A stretch of DNA of 37,155 nt from an uncultured Mucilaginibacter sp. (GCA_903864275.1 CAIPFE010000032.1:1-37155), one strand, 5' to 3'; shown: positions 1 to 8,223, counted from the first letter of the stretch. Program-made: numbers and translations. Notes: generated by a model not told the origin, from the sequence alone.

Positions 1-126
1 CATTAGCTGCTCGTTCGGGGTGGTCAGTTTGGCCCGGAATGCCTGGTCAGTTTGCCCCGGAATGGGGTGGTCAATTTGACGCGGAATCACTGGTCACATT
101 CCGCCGGAATTGGGTGGTCAATATCA
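1..126. mobile_element. Terminal repeats of an IS21-like insertion sequence
   Basis: The hexamer TGGTCA recurs at 21, 44, 68, 91 and 115, a period of 23-24 bp, and the first four copies are each followed by a CGGAAT-type hexamer. Multiple imperfect internal repeats of this kind are typical of IS21-family ends, which finish in CA; here CAATATCA ends at 126. The transposase genes istA and istB would lie left of the window, so the family call rests on the repeats alone. Confidence 0.55.
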
Positions 127-151
127 GCGGTATATCCATTAGGATAGCCAA

Positions 152-853
152 ATGAAATATAAAACCTCAAAAAATAGCATCCAGGAATCTTTTGATAAAA
201 CGTTAAAAGGCACAAACTTACAGGACATCATGATCGATTTGTCCGACACAACAATAGATACGTTGTTAAAAGATGAATTGCTTAAAGAAATTCCTGTTGT
301 CAAAACATTGGTAGCTTTTGCCAAACTGGGTGCGAACATTCATGATCGCTTGTTTCTTAAAAAAATTATTTCTTTCATGAATGGGCTGAAAGATATTCCT
401 CATACCGAAAGAAGCAGAATGATTGACAAAATAGATGCTTCTAAAGAGCAAAGAGTAAAGGTGGGAGAAAAATTACTTTATATAATCGACTCATGCAATG
501 ACTACGAAAATTCCGAACTGGTTTCACGTCTTTTTAAAGCTTTTATCCAGGAAAAAATTTCATATGATGAATTTTTGCGAAGTTCAAATGCTATTGAGCG
601 GATTACGAGCTATGACTTGAAATGGTTTTTAAAAAATGCCCGAAAATATATGACCGTTGAAGAAGTAGGTAGTTTAATAAGTTCCGGCCTGTTTGATTTA
701 TATTATGAAGAAATTGACGTTACTGTTGAAGATCAAGATGATCATGAATCAACGGACAAGTATAAAACACGTGTCGATGGGGGTGGAGCAGGTGTAACAA
801 TTAGCCGAATTGGCGTAATCATTTTGGAGATAATCGGAAAAAAAGTGTTATAA
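152..853 (+). CDS. Uncharacterised 233-residue protein, element cargo
   Basis: I do not recognise this protein. It is charged and mostly helical in character. A moderately hydrophobic stretch at about residues 46-75 ends in a conserved-looking HDRLFLKKI motif, and a Gly-rich turn (DGGGAGV, about 209-215) precedes a hydrophobic C-terminal tail ending IIGKKVL, so membrane association is possible. There is no signal peptide and no enzyme motif I can name. It begins 25 bp after the IS21-like end, so the insertion sequence may supply or disrupt its promoter. The next gene, the TrlF ATPase, lies on the opposite strand and converges on it across a 221 bp spacer (854-1074) in which I see no gene. Its place among element cargo makes a defence role possible but unproven. 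Confidence 0.7.
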   Translation: MKYKTSKNSIQESFDKTLKGTNLQDIMIDLSDTTIDTLLKDELLKEIPVVKTLVAFAKLGANIHDRLFLKKIISFMNGLKDIPHTERSRMIDKIDASKEQRVKVGEKLLYIIDSCNDYENSELVSRLFKAFIQEKISYDEFLRSSNAIERITSYDLKWFLKNARKYMTVEEVGSLISSGLFDLYYEEIDVTVEDQDDHESTDKYKTRVDGGGAGVTISRIGVIILEIIGKKVL

Positions 854-1074
854 CTAATAACAGTGTGGAATTATTAACTCATCACAGATAACACCCGCCA
901 AATCTCAATCATTGCCAAACGTATCAAGGTGGTAACGCCACCAGGAAATAGGTCATGAGCCAACTGGTCAATTTGGTTGCCACCAAAGGATGTCCCCTCG
1001 CGCTTTTGGCTTTTGTTTTTCCTTCCTGTAGTTACTAAGTATTGTCGTTTAAAAAGACACAATTAGTAGTAAAA

Positions 1075-3927
1075 TTAAAAGCCATATTTATCTTTTCTTA
1101 ATTTAAATGCCTTTTCACCACCTTCCATAACCAAGGTAATTTCCTTCCTTACGGCAGATGAATCGATGGCCCCTTCAGCTTTTATATGCCCTCTAGTTTG
1201 GTTGCCTGTATCGCGATAATCGCAACACACAACAAGTTCCGCATCACCATTGACTACTAAATTTGCGTTATGACTTGTAAAGATTAGCTGGCGGGATTTT
1301 TTAGCTTCCCATATATTCTTTATTATTTCATCTATAGCGCGATTATCAATATCTTCCTCTGGTTGATCAATAATCAAAGGCGTCCCCGGTTGATTTAGCA
1401 GAACAGTTAAAAGAGCTGTCGCTTGTTGGCCAGCAGATGCCGACGAAAAAGGAATTTTATCTCCCATTTCTACGTTGGTTGTATATTTAAAATCGGGAGT
1501 AAATTCTAATTTTAAGATGGAGAGATTTAACCAAACTTCAGGATTAAGTACCTCGATCAACTTTCTTAAATTTCCCTCATTTAAACCGTATTCGATCAAC
1601 TTGGGAGTAGTTGGCCGAAGCTCATTTATAGTCAGTTCTTGATTATTTGCTTCCGCAAGATACTGTAGTTCAGTTAAAATTCCTTTCCAAGACTCTAATG
1701 GGTCGTCCGAGGCTTTTATTCCGTCCGCTATCGTTTGAATTTTTTCACTATTGATTCGCGTTCCGACCAGTGCTTTTGTCAGTTCATTTTTTAAAAGTGT
1801 CGTATCCAAATTTCTCTCGACTTCAACCGAAATCAACCCGTTTGATAAATTGCTAAACCGTACAGCTTCTTGCGTTAGTAATGCAGACGTGTCCCGAAAC
1901 AGTTGCCAATAGTCTGTTCGCAATACTGCTAACACTTGTTCTGGCTGACCTAAGTCAACAAGCCTTGCATTTCGTTCATTAACGTTTTCTCTTATTTGTG
2001 ACAGTCGTTGTTCTAGTCGTTGGATTTCATCAAGTTGTTGTCGATTGGATGTCGTTCTTGATTTTGCTAACTCATATTCTGCGTCAAATGCTAATTTGAT
2101 ATGTTGCCATGTTCCAAGCAAGTTTCGTAGTTCCGCCGCGTTATCACCTGATAACGTTTCTCTTAATTGACGAACAAGCGTTTTAACTTCATCAAGTTTT
2201 CTTGTTCGTGCGGCATCAAGTTCACCAATTAATTCACCGTTGATTAGAGTGATTCCAGGGGGTAAGGCTTGAGGATAGATCTGAATAGTTTGCTCCATTT
2301 CTTCTATCTTCCCTCTAACAGTATTTAGTTCGCGCTGAATGTTGGAAACTATATTTGCCTCACCATCATAAATTTGCTTTTGATCTATTGTTATCTGGTC
2401 CGCACTCGATATTCCCCTTAATGAGCGACGAAGGCTTTCAAGTTGATTGGTTATCGAATTTATCTCTAAAGAGAACCGGTCAACCTCTGATTGAATCTCC
2501 TTCTTTCTTATGACGTTTTGGTACTCGGTCTGTGTGTTTGTTATATTTTCCGACAATTGAAAATCCAAATTTGCTAAGCCTGTTGCGACAGGAATTTGTA
2601 TAAATCTTTTTAACTCGTCGGTTGAAACACCGACACTACTTAATTGCTTTTGGCTGTAGGCCTGTATTGGTAAAAGGCTCCGGATATCGCTTTCGGCAAC
2701 TGTACGAAACTCTCCATCATCAATTTTGAGAGCGGTTTCTCTTGTGGCTGAATTCCTTTTGATAATATGGTATATCCCGTTAACGGTAAATGTAATTCGA
2801 ACCTCTCCGTTAAACTGGGAAAGCGTATTTTCAATTAAATTTCTACGTCGTCTTTCTAAATCATTTAGTTCGTCAGGATCAGAGGCGGAATTTATTTGAT
2901 CACAAAGACCCCATCGTAAATATTCTAAAATAGTCGATTTTCCCGTCCCTCGTCCACCAATCAAAGAATTATATTGTTTGTTAAATTCAATGGAAAATGA
3001 ACCTAGGAATTTGGAATATGTAACGTCTATCTTAGTGACAAAAATTTGCGGTAATACCGGCTCATCTTGACTAATTCTAGATTGTCTTGCTAAACAAGCT
3101 TGTCTTAAAGCTTCAGCGCTGGGTTCCGCCCATTTTATCCAAGTAAAAAAATTGCCAAACTCTCTACCATCTTCATATCTGTTGTCAGACGTGCTGATAA
3201 TTCCAACTGCTTTATTGCCATAATTGACATCACCGCCATCCAATTTGTTAACCCACCCACTTTCGGTGGACAAATCACCGTCAACGTATCCGCCAACACA
3301 TGGCATTTTTTTGTAGTGATCATGTTGCCCCGCCCGAAGCAATGTTGACGTACCACTATAATTTACATTCGGCAGCAAGATATATCGGCCTTTTAAAGCA
3401 GAATCATCAAATTTTTTATGCAAATGTGTTAAGTTTTGTATCTGCTCAGTTGATATTCTTTCGGTTGGTACAGTTTTCATTGCAAATTCATTCGACGCGT
3501 CAATCCCAAACATAGTAAGCGCCAAGTCAATTTGCTGATCAGGTAAATCGGAGTCGAATAATATTAAACATTGGCAAATAGGAGTATTTAAAGTAAGTTC
3601 AATGCCAGGGAAAACAGTAATGCATAACTCAGGAGTTCCATTAGCGATATACTGAGCATTTTCCTGGTCGGCAACATTCCTTATAATTTTGGCAAATAAT
3701 ACATCATGATGATCAGTTATTGCGATCGCATGCAGACCAGCGTTTCTTGCTTTATCTAAATATTCTTTTGCGAACTGTATTCTATTCGCTCGTATCTCAT
3801 CTTTTTGATCTTCTGTTAATGTCCCTACCTCGTCAGGCGCAACGCCGAAGTTTGTACCTGACCATCTTTGATCTCGTGGGCTGTGAACCTGAAAATCGCA
3901 TTTATGAAAATGAGCGCCTTTATCCAT
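1075..3927 (-). CDS. TrlF-family PHP-domain AAA/SMC-like ATPase
   Basis: This 950-residue protein has the two-part layout of TrlF-family ATPases. The N-terminal PHP-type metal-dependent phosphoesterase domain shows motif I (DFQVHSPRD, 11-19) and motif II (ITDHHD, 70-75). The ATPase part has Walker A GGRGTGKS (324-331), a long helical, coiled-coil-like middle (about 480-700), an ABC-type signature SSASAGQQ (828-835), Walker B with catalytic acids (LIIDQPEED, 851-859) and an H-loop TSHN (884-887). Relatives are cytosolic, SMC/Rad50-like proteins common in mobile and defence loci, probably coupling ATP-driven DNA or RNA sensing to nucleolytic or phosphoesterase action; the substrate is not evident here. 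The gene is full length and divergent from the XRE regulator at 4105, with a palindrome 35 bp upstream of its start. An antiphage role is inference from family and position. Confidence 0.85.
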   Translation of the reverse strand: MDKGAHFHKCDFQVHSPRDQRWSGTNFGVAPDEVGTLTEDQKDEIRANRIQFAKEYLDKARNAGLHAIAITDHHDVLFAKIIRNVADQENAQYIANGTPELCITVFPGIELTLNTPICQCLILFDSDLPDQQIDLALTMFGIDASNEFAMKTVPTERISTEQIQNLTHLHKKFDDSALKGRYILLPNVNYSGTSTLLRAGQHDHYKKMPCVGGYVDGDLSTESGWVNKLDGGDVNYGNKAVGIISTSDNRYEDGREFGNFFTWIKWAEPSAEALRQACLARQSRISQDEPVLPQIFVTKIDVTYSKFLGSFSIEFNKQYNSLIGGRGTGKSTILEYLRWGLCDQINSASDPDELNDLERRRRNLIENTLSQFNGEVRITFTVNGIYHIIKRNSATRETALKIDDGEFRTVAESDIRSLLPIQAYSQKQLSSVGVSTDELKRFIQIPVATGLANLDFQLSENITNTQTEYQNVIRKKEIQSEVDRFSLEINSITNQLESLRRSLRGISSADQITIDQKQIYDGEANIVSNIQRELNTVRGKIEEMEQTIQIYPQALPPGITLINGELIGELDAARTRKLDEVKTLVRQLRETLSGDNAAELRNLLGTWQHIKLAFDAEYELAKSRTTSNRQQLDEIQRLEQRLSQIRENVNERNARLVDLGQPEQVLAVLRTDYWQLFRDTSALLTQEAVRFSNLSNGLISVEVERNLDTTLLKNELTKALVGTRINSEKIQTIADGIKASDDPLESWKGILTELQYLAEANNQELTINELRPTTPKLIEYGLNEGNLRKLIEVLNPEVWLNLSILKLEFTPDFKYTTNVEMGDKIPFSSASAGQQATALLTVLLNQPGTPLIIDQPEEDIDNRAIDEIIKNIWEAKKSRQLIFTSHNANLVVNGDAELVVCCDYRDTGNQTRGHIKAEGAIDSSAVRKEITLVMEGGEKAFKLRKDKYGF

Positions 3928-3962
3928 TTGTTTGTTGAGTTTAGGTTTGATTAGGTATTAAA

Positions 3963-3977
3963 TATATTGACAATATA
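3963..3977. promoter_or_regulatory. Palindromic operator candidate upstream of the TrlF gene
   Basis: TATATTG and CAATATA form a perfect 7 bp inverted repeat around one central base. It sits 35 bp upstream of the TrlF ATPase start, in the 177 bp spacer shared with the divergent XRE regulator gene, which makes it a candidate binding site for that regulator. Being A+T rich, it could also arise by chance. Confidence 0.35.
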
Positions 3978-4104
3978 ACACCACAATGATTTTAAATAAA
4001 GGTCGTCATAAAAAATGAATATCAAAACATGGCACTAAAGTTATACATACAAGTTATTCACAGTTACTTCTCCCCAAGAAGATATTTATCTGTCATGCGA
4101 TATA

Positions 4105-4401
4105 ATGATAGTTCAATACACTTTAATAATGGAACCAGGCAATCAACCTATTCCTAATCGTCTTAAGATGCACCGGAAGATGATGGGCTATAAGCAAAAG
4201 GAAGTAGCGCGGCTACTCGGCTTATACAGTACCTCCCCTCTTTCGGAATGGGAAAACGGCATCAATATTCCCAGTTCCCATTATCTCATAAAGCTAAGTA
4301 TCCTGTACCGCACTTATATCAATGAATTATATCCTGAATACTTTCAGGAAGTGCGGAAAGCATTACATTCAAAAGAATTTGAAGTTTTCAATCGTGAATA
4401 A
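4105..4401 (+). CDS. Small XRE/Cro-type helix-turn-helix regulator
   Basis: The 98-residue protein has one helix-turn-helix of the XRE/Cro class: helix 1 around PNRLKMHRKMMG, then YKQKEVARLLG as the scaffold helix and a recognition helix followed by SEWENGINIPS, the usual W-E-N-G landmark. The rest is a short C-terminal tail with no sensor domain. A second ATG at 4129 (residue 9) would give a 90-residue protein that still holds the whole domain; I cannot choose between them, as neither has a clear ribosome binding site. It is divergent from the TrlF ATPase and upstream of the 75-residue gene. The inverted repeat at 3963-3977 and the direct repeats at 4465-4505 are possible targets. Such proteins often silence element cargo or autoregulate. 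Confidence 0.8.
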   Translation: MIVQYTLIMEPGNQPIPNRLKMHRKMMGYKQKEVARLLGLYSTSPLSEWENGINIPSSHYLIKLSILYRTYINELYPEYFQEVRKALHSKEFEVFNRE

Positions 4402-4464
4402 CATTTGAATTTGATTTGTCCTTTAGCTTCATGCCGTGTCTTTAATGATTGAACTGAAACCGTA

Positions 4465-4505
4465 ATCGAACGAACGATTAATAAAAAAATATCGAACGAA
4501 CGATT
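4465..4505. promoter_or_regulatory. Twin 15 bp direct repeats, operator candidate
   Basis: ATCGAACGAACGATT occurs exactly at 4465-4479 and 4491-4505, with starts 26 bp apart (about two and a half helical turns). Each copy is a CGAA tandem flanked by arms that form a small palindrome (AATCG and CGATT around the first copy). The pair ends 27 bp before the 75-residue gene, which is where a repressor of the small-gene operon would bind. Confidence 0.5.
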
Positions 4506-4532
4506 CAATTAAAAGTTAGTTTATCCACACCT

Positions 4533-4760
4533 ATGTACACATCCAAAGAAATACAGTTAGCAGAAGATATTGCAGAGGCGTTGCATGACCCCGAAGCATT
4601 GTCACTGTACCTTTCATATACCCAGCAAATCCCTCATGAAAAATTACGGGAATTGTTGGCAAAAGTCTGTTCAATTCCTGATGAAAAAATTAAGCGCACC
4701 CGTGGTGCCCTCTTTACGTACCTTGTCGGTCAGTATAAGCGACACGGCAAACAATGGTAG
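4533..4760 (+). CDS. Uncharacterised 75-residue protein upstream of RuvC-like gene
   Basis: This is a small, soluble, probably all-helical protein rich in Glu, Lys and Leu (YTSKEIQLAEDIAEAL near the start, KIKRTRGALFTYLVGQY near the end). I recognise no named domain. The basic C-terminus could contact nucleic acid. The stop overlaps the start of the RuvC-like gene by 7 bp, so the two are almost certainly co-transcribed and probably translationally coupled, which suggests a shared function. Another frame from 4570 gives 80 residues but lacks the coupling and runs into the RuvC-like gene, so I reject it. Confidence 0.65.
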   Translation: MYTSKEIQLAEDIAEALHDPEALSLYLSYTQQIPHEKLRELLAKVCSIPDEKIKRTRGALFTYLVGQYKRHGKQW

Positions 4761-5221
4761 TGCTCGGTATCAGTATCGGCACACGGGTCACCGGCATTGC
4801 CATAATAAATGACACGGAACTGATTGCCTGGCAATCACACACCTTTCCGGCCCAATGGTCAAAGGCAAAAATGGAACAAATAATAAACCGTTATGAAAAA
4901 TATATCAGAACTCATAAGGTAACGATGGTTGTCATAAAAATTCCTCGGCTGTCTCATCATAATAACGCCCTGAAAAATTTGTTGTCAAAACTTCGGTCGC
5001 TCATTGCATTCCACGGCTGCCTCATGGATTACACCACGCTCAATGAGCTAAAAAACACGTTGCCGATACAAAACTCTTTTGATATACAAACATTTATTGT
5101 TCATCAATACCCCGTCTTGCTCCCAGAATACAACCGCGAACGGGTCAATAGACGGCCGTATCATCAAAAAATGTTTGAAGCCGTGTTGATCGCGCACTTG
5201 TGGAAGGATCGAGAAATGTAA
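4754..5221 (+). CDS. RuvC-like (RNase H fold) protein, catalytic residues apparently lost
   Basis: The start GISIGTRVTGIAII (5-18) matches the first strand and turn of RuvC Holliday-junction resolvases, whose usual form is GIDPGTRVTG, and the 155-residue length is close to RuvC. The second strand (TMVVIKIPRL, 57-66) and the last helix (KMFEAVLIAHLW, 139-150) also fit. RuvC cuts with four acidic residues. Here the first Asp is Ser7, the Glu of strand 4 appears to be Lys62, and only Glu142 remains near the C-terminal acidic pair. The fold assignment is good; loss of nuclease activity is an inference from an alignment by eye. It is the last gene of a two-gene unit, closed by the hairpin at 5227-5252. 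It may bind branched DNA in element maintenance without cutting. Confidence 0.6.
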   Translation: MVVLGISIGTRVTGIAIINDTELIAWQSHTFPAQWSKAKMEQIINRYEKYIRTHKVTMVVIKIPRLSHHNNALKNLLSKLRSLIAFHGCLMDYTTLNELKNTLPIQNSFDIQTFIVHQYPVLLPEYNRERVNRRPYHQKMFEAVLIAHLWKDREM

Positions 5222-5226
5222 ATGAC

Positions 5227-5252
5227 TAAAAATCGCCTTAAGGCGATTTTTA
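5227..5252 (+). terminator. Terminator hairpin after the RuvC-like gene
   Basis: A perfect 26 bp palindrome (stem TAAAAATCGCC, loop TTAA) starts 6 bp after the stop codon. The stem ends in a run of T on both strands, as in a bidirectional rho-independent terminator. Confidence 0.75.
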
Positions 5253-5356
5253 TCTGCCTTTTTCCTCTTTACGCATTAGATACAATTATAGTAGCGTTGT
5301 TCTTTATAAGGGTATATTCAAATTGAATTACCCACCCGTTTCCTGCACCTTAAAAA

Positions 5357-5632
5357 ATGAATATATTCTCAACCTTTAAAAAAAATCGTATGGACACAAA
5401 TCTTTCGACCTTACTCGACTCATTACCATCCAATACACTATATGTATTAGTGAGATGGCCATTCTTCGAAGCACTTAAGAAGTATTCATGGTTTGAGTAC
5501 GAGTGCGTATACTACGGAACGTGGGATACCGAATCAATCATTAAAGCCTATTTCGTCCCGCTCGGGCGGGTGCAGGAACTGCATGACCAGGGCGATCCCG
5601 AAATGTTCCTGTTTACCCTCAACAGGGCGTAG
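5357..5632 (+). CDS. Uncharacterised 91-residue protein
   Basis: I do not recognise this small acidic protein. It is rich in aromatic residues (RWPFFEALKKYSWFEYECVYYG, of which the Trp/Tyr/Phe content is the main feature) and has no signal peptide or membrane segment. A second ATG at 5390 (residue 12) would remove a basic N-terminal extension and may be the true start. It lies between the terminator at 5227-5252 and the recombinase gene, 61 bp upstream of the latter and on the same strand. Its position next to the recombinase would suit an accessory factor such as a directionality factor, but nothing in the sequence shows that. Confidence 0.55.
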   Translation: MNIFSTFKKNRMDTNLSTLLDSLPSNTLYVLVRWPFFEALKKYSWFEYECVYYGTWDTESIIKAYFVPLGRVQELHDQGDPEMFLFTLNRA

Positions 5633-5654
5633 TGAGTGCAAACATGTTTATTGC

Positions 5655-5662
5655 TATCTTTA
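5655..5662 (+). promoter_or_regulatory. Possible -7 box of the recombinase promoter
   Basis: TATCTTTA differs at one base from the Bacteroidota -7 consensus (TAnnTTTG) and lies 31 bp upstream of the recombinase ATG. I see no convincing -33 element at the expected distance. Confidence 0.3.
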
Positions 5663-5693
5663 GCTAAAAATTCCTTACACCATTAAAATACCA

Positions 5694-7190
5694 ATGGAAC
5701 AATCAAAACGCGTCGGCATATGGATACGTGTCAGTACCGATATGCAAGTCAAAGAAGAAAGCCCGGAACATCATGAGCAACGCGCCCGGTATTATACGGA
5801 AGCCAAAGGCTGGCAAGTGATGGAAGTGTATAAACTTGATGCTGTCAGCGGTAAATCGGTAATTGGGCACCCCGAAGCAAAACGTATGCTTGCTGATATT
5901 AGAAGCGGACATATAACAGGCCTTGTGTTCTCCAAGTTGGCACGGCTTGCCCGAAGCACAAAAGAATTATTGGAGTTTGCTGAAATCTTTCGCCACGAAC
6001 ATGCCGACCTCATTTCCCTTGCTGAAAACATCGATACCAGTTCTCCAGCCGGCAGACTATTTTTCACCATCATTTCCGCGATGGCCGAATGGGAACGGGA
6101 AGAAATCGCTTCCCGTGTTGCTGCATCCGTGCCGATACGGGCAAGGATGGGTAAACCATTAGGCGGACAGGGATCATTTGGGTATCGTTGGGATGGCAAG
6201 GAATTGGTGGTTGATAAAAATGAAGGGCCGGTGCGAAAGTTGGTTTATGATCTGTTCATAAAACATCAGCGTAAAAAATCAACAGCCGATGCCCTTAACA
6301 AACTAGGGTATCGAACCCGGAACGGCAGTGCATTCTCTGATACCACTGTCGCCAGGTTATTGCGTGATCCATCCGCCAAAGGTGAGCGCATTGCGAACTA
6401 CACAAAAAGTTTAGGTGACGGCAAGCAATGGGTATTAAAGCCCGAAAGCGAATGGATACGACTCCCGTGCCCTGCCATCGTTACTGCTGAAGTATGGAAC
6501 GAATGCAATTCCATTTTGGATGCCCAAGAAGGCAAACGCAAGAAACCTGGACCGAAAGCGGCACTACTATTATCAGGGCTGGTGAAATGCAGCTGCGGCA
6601 AATCAATGTATGTCTATCACGCCAATAAGGTCTACGAATGTAGGGGATGCAAAAACAGGATTGGCGCTAGCGACCTGGATGAGATATATCAGACGTATCT
6701 GCAAGACTATCTCAACGGTATCAATCCTGCTGATTATATCGAACAAACGGATGAGCAGTTAGAAGAAAAGAAAGCTTTACTGGCTTCCACTACTAAAGAG
6801 CGTAACCGGCTGGCCAAGCGCATGAGCGAATTGCTCAATCTCCGTTTGGATGGCGAGCTTTCAAAGGAGAGTTTTGCCAAGGATTACAAGCCAATGGAAG
6901 AACGGGTGGCCCAAATTGATGCACAGCTGCCGCAATTGGAAGCAGAAATTGATGTTCGCACTATCCAACTGATGTCCACTGACCGAGTGCTAACCGAAGC
7001 ACAGGCCTTGTATGACCAATGGGGCGAAATGAGTTTTGAGCAAAAGCGCGGCATTGTAGAAACGATCACCACCAGTATTGAAATCGGCAAGGAGGACATC
7101 ACCATCAATTTAGCCTACGCGCCCCCTATTTCTCAAAATGCGGGAAAAAGTCAACACAACTTCACGGGTTCATACTCGCTACCAGCATAA
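5694..7190 (+). CDS. Large serine recombinase (integrase of the element)
   Basis: The 498-residue protein has the full layout of large serine integrases. The catalytic resolvase domain (about 5-150) holds the nucleophile Ser14 in RVSTDMQ and the Arg-rich SKLARLARS (80-88). The recombinase domain spans about 155-275. The zinc ribbon has Cys299, Cys301, Cys316 and Cys319, and a coiled coil lies at about 345-430, the type that controls integration against excision. The enzyme would exchange attP and attB by double-strand cuts through a Ser-DNA bond. The reading frame crosses the boundary at about 7163, so the last eight or nine codons and the TAA stop come from comM sequence on the opposite strand. 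In the excised circle the C-terminus would therefore differ. The gene looks intact. Confidence 0.93.
   Translation: MEQSKRVGIWIRVSTDMQVKEESPEHHEQRARYYTEAKGWQVMEVYKLDAVSGKSVIGHPEAKRMLADIRSGHITGLVFSKLARLARSTKELLEFAEIFRHEHADLISLAENIDTSSPAGRLFFTIISAMAEWEREEIASRVAASVPIRARMGKPLGGQGSFGYRWDGKELVVDKNEGPVRKLVYDLFIKHQRKKSTADALNKLGYRTRNGSAFSDTTVARLLRDPSAKGERIANYTKSLGDGKQWVLKPESEWIRLPCPAIVTAEVWNECNSILDAQEGKRKKPGPKAALLLSGLVKCSCGKSMYVYHANKVYECRGCKNRIGASDLDEIYQTYLQDYLNGINPADYIEQTDEQLEEKKALLASTTKERNRLAKRMSELLNLRLDGELSKESFAKDYKPMEERVAQIDAQLPQLEAEIDVRTIQLMSTDRVLTEAQALYDQWGEMSFEQKRGIVETITTSIEIGKEDITINLAYAPPISQNAGKSQHNFTGSYSLPA
7160..7172. other. Element-chromosome junction (attR-like)
   Basis: The comM codons for Met-Asn-Pro (minus strand) are intact up to here, and the next codon becomes TGA. 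CACGGGTTCAT (7163-7173) fits the normal comM coding sequence, while the bases to its left do not. Serine integrases leave only a short shared core, so the exact crossover cannot be fixed without the left junction. Confidence 0.55.
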
Positions 7191-8223
7191 AGCTGCTCGG
7201 GTAATCCACGGTAAACTTAGCGCGGGAGATGGTTACCCGGCGTTCTTCCAGCGGCTGACGCATCACCTCAAGAGCGCTGCGTTTAAATTCGGGCAACTCA
7301 TCCAGGAACAGCACACCGTTATGCGCCAGCGAAATTTCGCCCGGCTGCGGGTTGCTGCCCCCGCCAACCAGGGCCACATCGCTGATCGTATGATGTGGCG
7401 AACGGAATGGACGAACCGTTACCAAAGCGTCCGCCGCAGCCAGCTTGCCCGCTACGGAATGTATTTTAGTGGTCTCCAAAGATTCATATAAACTTAGCGG
7501 GGGCAAAATAGATGGCAGCCTGCGCGCCAGCATGGTTTTACCCGCCCCGGGCGGGCCGATCAGTATCACATTATGCCCGCCTGCAGCGGCAATTTCCAGG
7601 GCGCGTTTTATGTTTTCCTGCCCGCGTACCTCGCTGAAATCGCTGTCGTAACTGGTCAGGCTTTTATAAAATTCTTCACGGGTATTTACTACTTCTGCGA
7701 TTAGCTGGGTTTTACCGTTAAAAAAATCGGCCACTTCGGTGATGCTTTCAACACCATAAACTTCCAAATCGTTAACTATCGCGGCTTCACGGGCGTTTTG
7801 TTTGGGGAGGATGAATCCTTTATAGCCATCCTTGCGGGCCTGAATAGCGATGGGCAGGGCGCCTTTAATAGGCTGCAAGCTACCATCAAGCGAAAGCTCG
7901 CCCATGATGATGTATTTCTCCAGGTTTTCATTCTCCACCTGCCCCGAACCTGCGAGAATGCTGATGGCGATAGGAAGATCGTAAGCCGAGCCTTCCTTGC
8001 GGATGTCGGCGGGGGCCATATTTACAATTATTTTCCGCCGCGGCATGTGGAAATTATTAGTTTGCAGGGCGGCTTCCACCCGCTGCATCGATTCGCGCAC
8101 GGCATTATCCGGCAGGCCCACGATCAAATAGAATGGTTTGCCTCCGCCACTTATGTTTACCTCGATGGTGATGGTAATGGCTTCGATACCATAAACCGCG
8201 CTGCCAAATGTTTTAACTAACAA
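7162..8223 (-). pseudogene. comM: comM/yifB, truncated after residue 353 by element insertion
   Basis: The product is a Mg-chelatase-like AAA+ ATPase of the ComM/YifB family, a hexameric branch-migration helicase that extends heteroduplex during natural transformation. The N-terminal fold typical of the family (about 1-170) is followed by Walker A GPPGAGKT (223-230), Walker B LFLDEL (305-310) and the sensor-1 Ser-Met-Asn-Pro (350-353), where the frame ends in TGA. Family members run to about 500-515 residues, so the end of the AAA core and the whole C-terminal lid domain are missing. The fragment is unlikely to work, since sensor 2 and lid residues are needed for ATP hydrolysis. lpxH lies upstream in the same direction, separated by a 116 bp spacer with a perfect palindrome. 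Precise loss at one codon fits site-specific insertion, not decay. Confidence 0.88.

Larger units (their letters stand above)
1..7163. mobile_element. Right part of an integrative element inserted in comM
   Basis: The right boundary is seen directly: comM, read on the minus strand, keeps its family sequence through the sensor-1 motif Ser-Met-Asn-Pro and then changes at about 7163 into the 3' end of a large serine recombinase gene. Such recombinases integrate circular elements at one site, and their gene usually lies next to an attachment site. The cargo to the left (TrlF ATPase, XRE regulator, RuvC-like protein, three unknown proteins) looks richer in A+T than comM and lpxH. The left boundary and the rest of comM are not visible, so the true size and type (genomic island, conjugative element or prophage remnant) are unknown. 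I see no capsid, portal or conjugation gene in the visible part. Confidence 0.75.

Noticed and set aside
21..126. Regular 23-24 bp repeats read as a CRISPR array
   Set aside because: The whole unit is repeated with little unique spacer, repeats diverge, and no cas gene is near; IS21-type ends explain it.
874..1062. Minus-strand open frame of 62 residues between the unknown gene and the TrlF gene
   Set aside because: No family resemblance and no clear start context; part of the spacer resembles the IS21-like TGGTCAATTTG sequence, so it may be old insertion debris.
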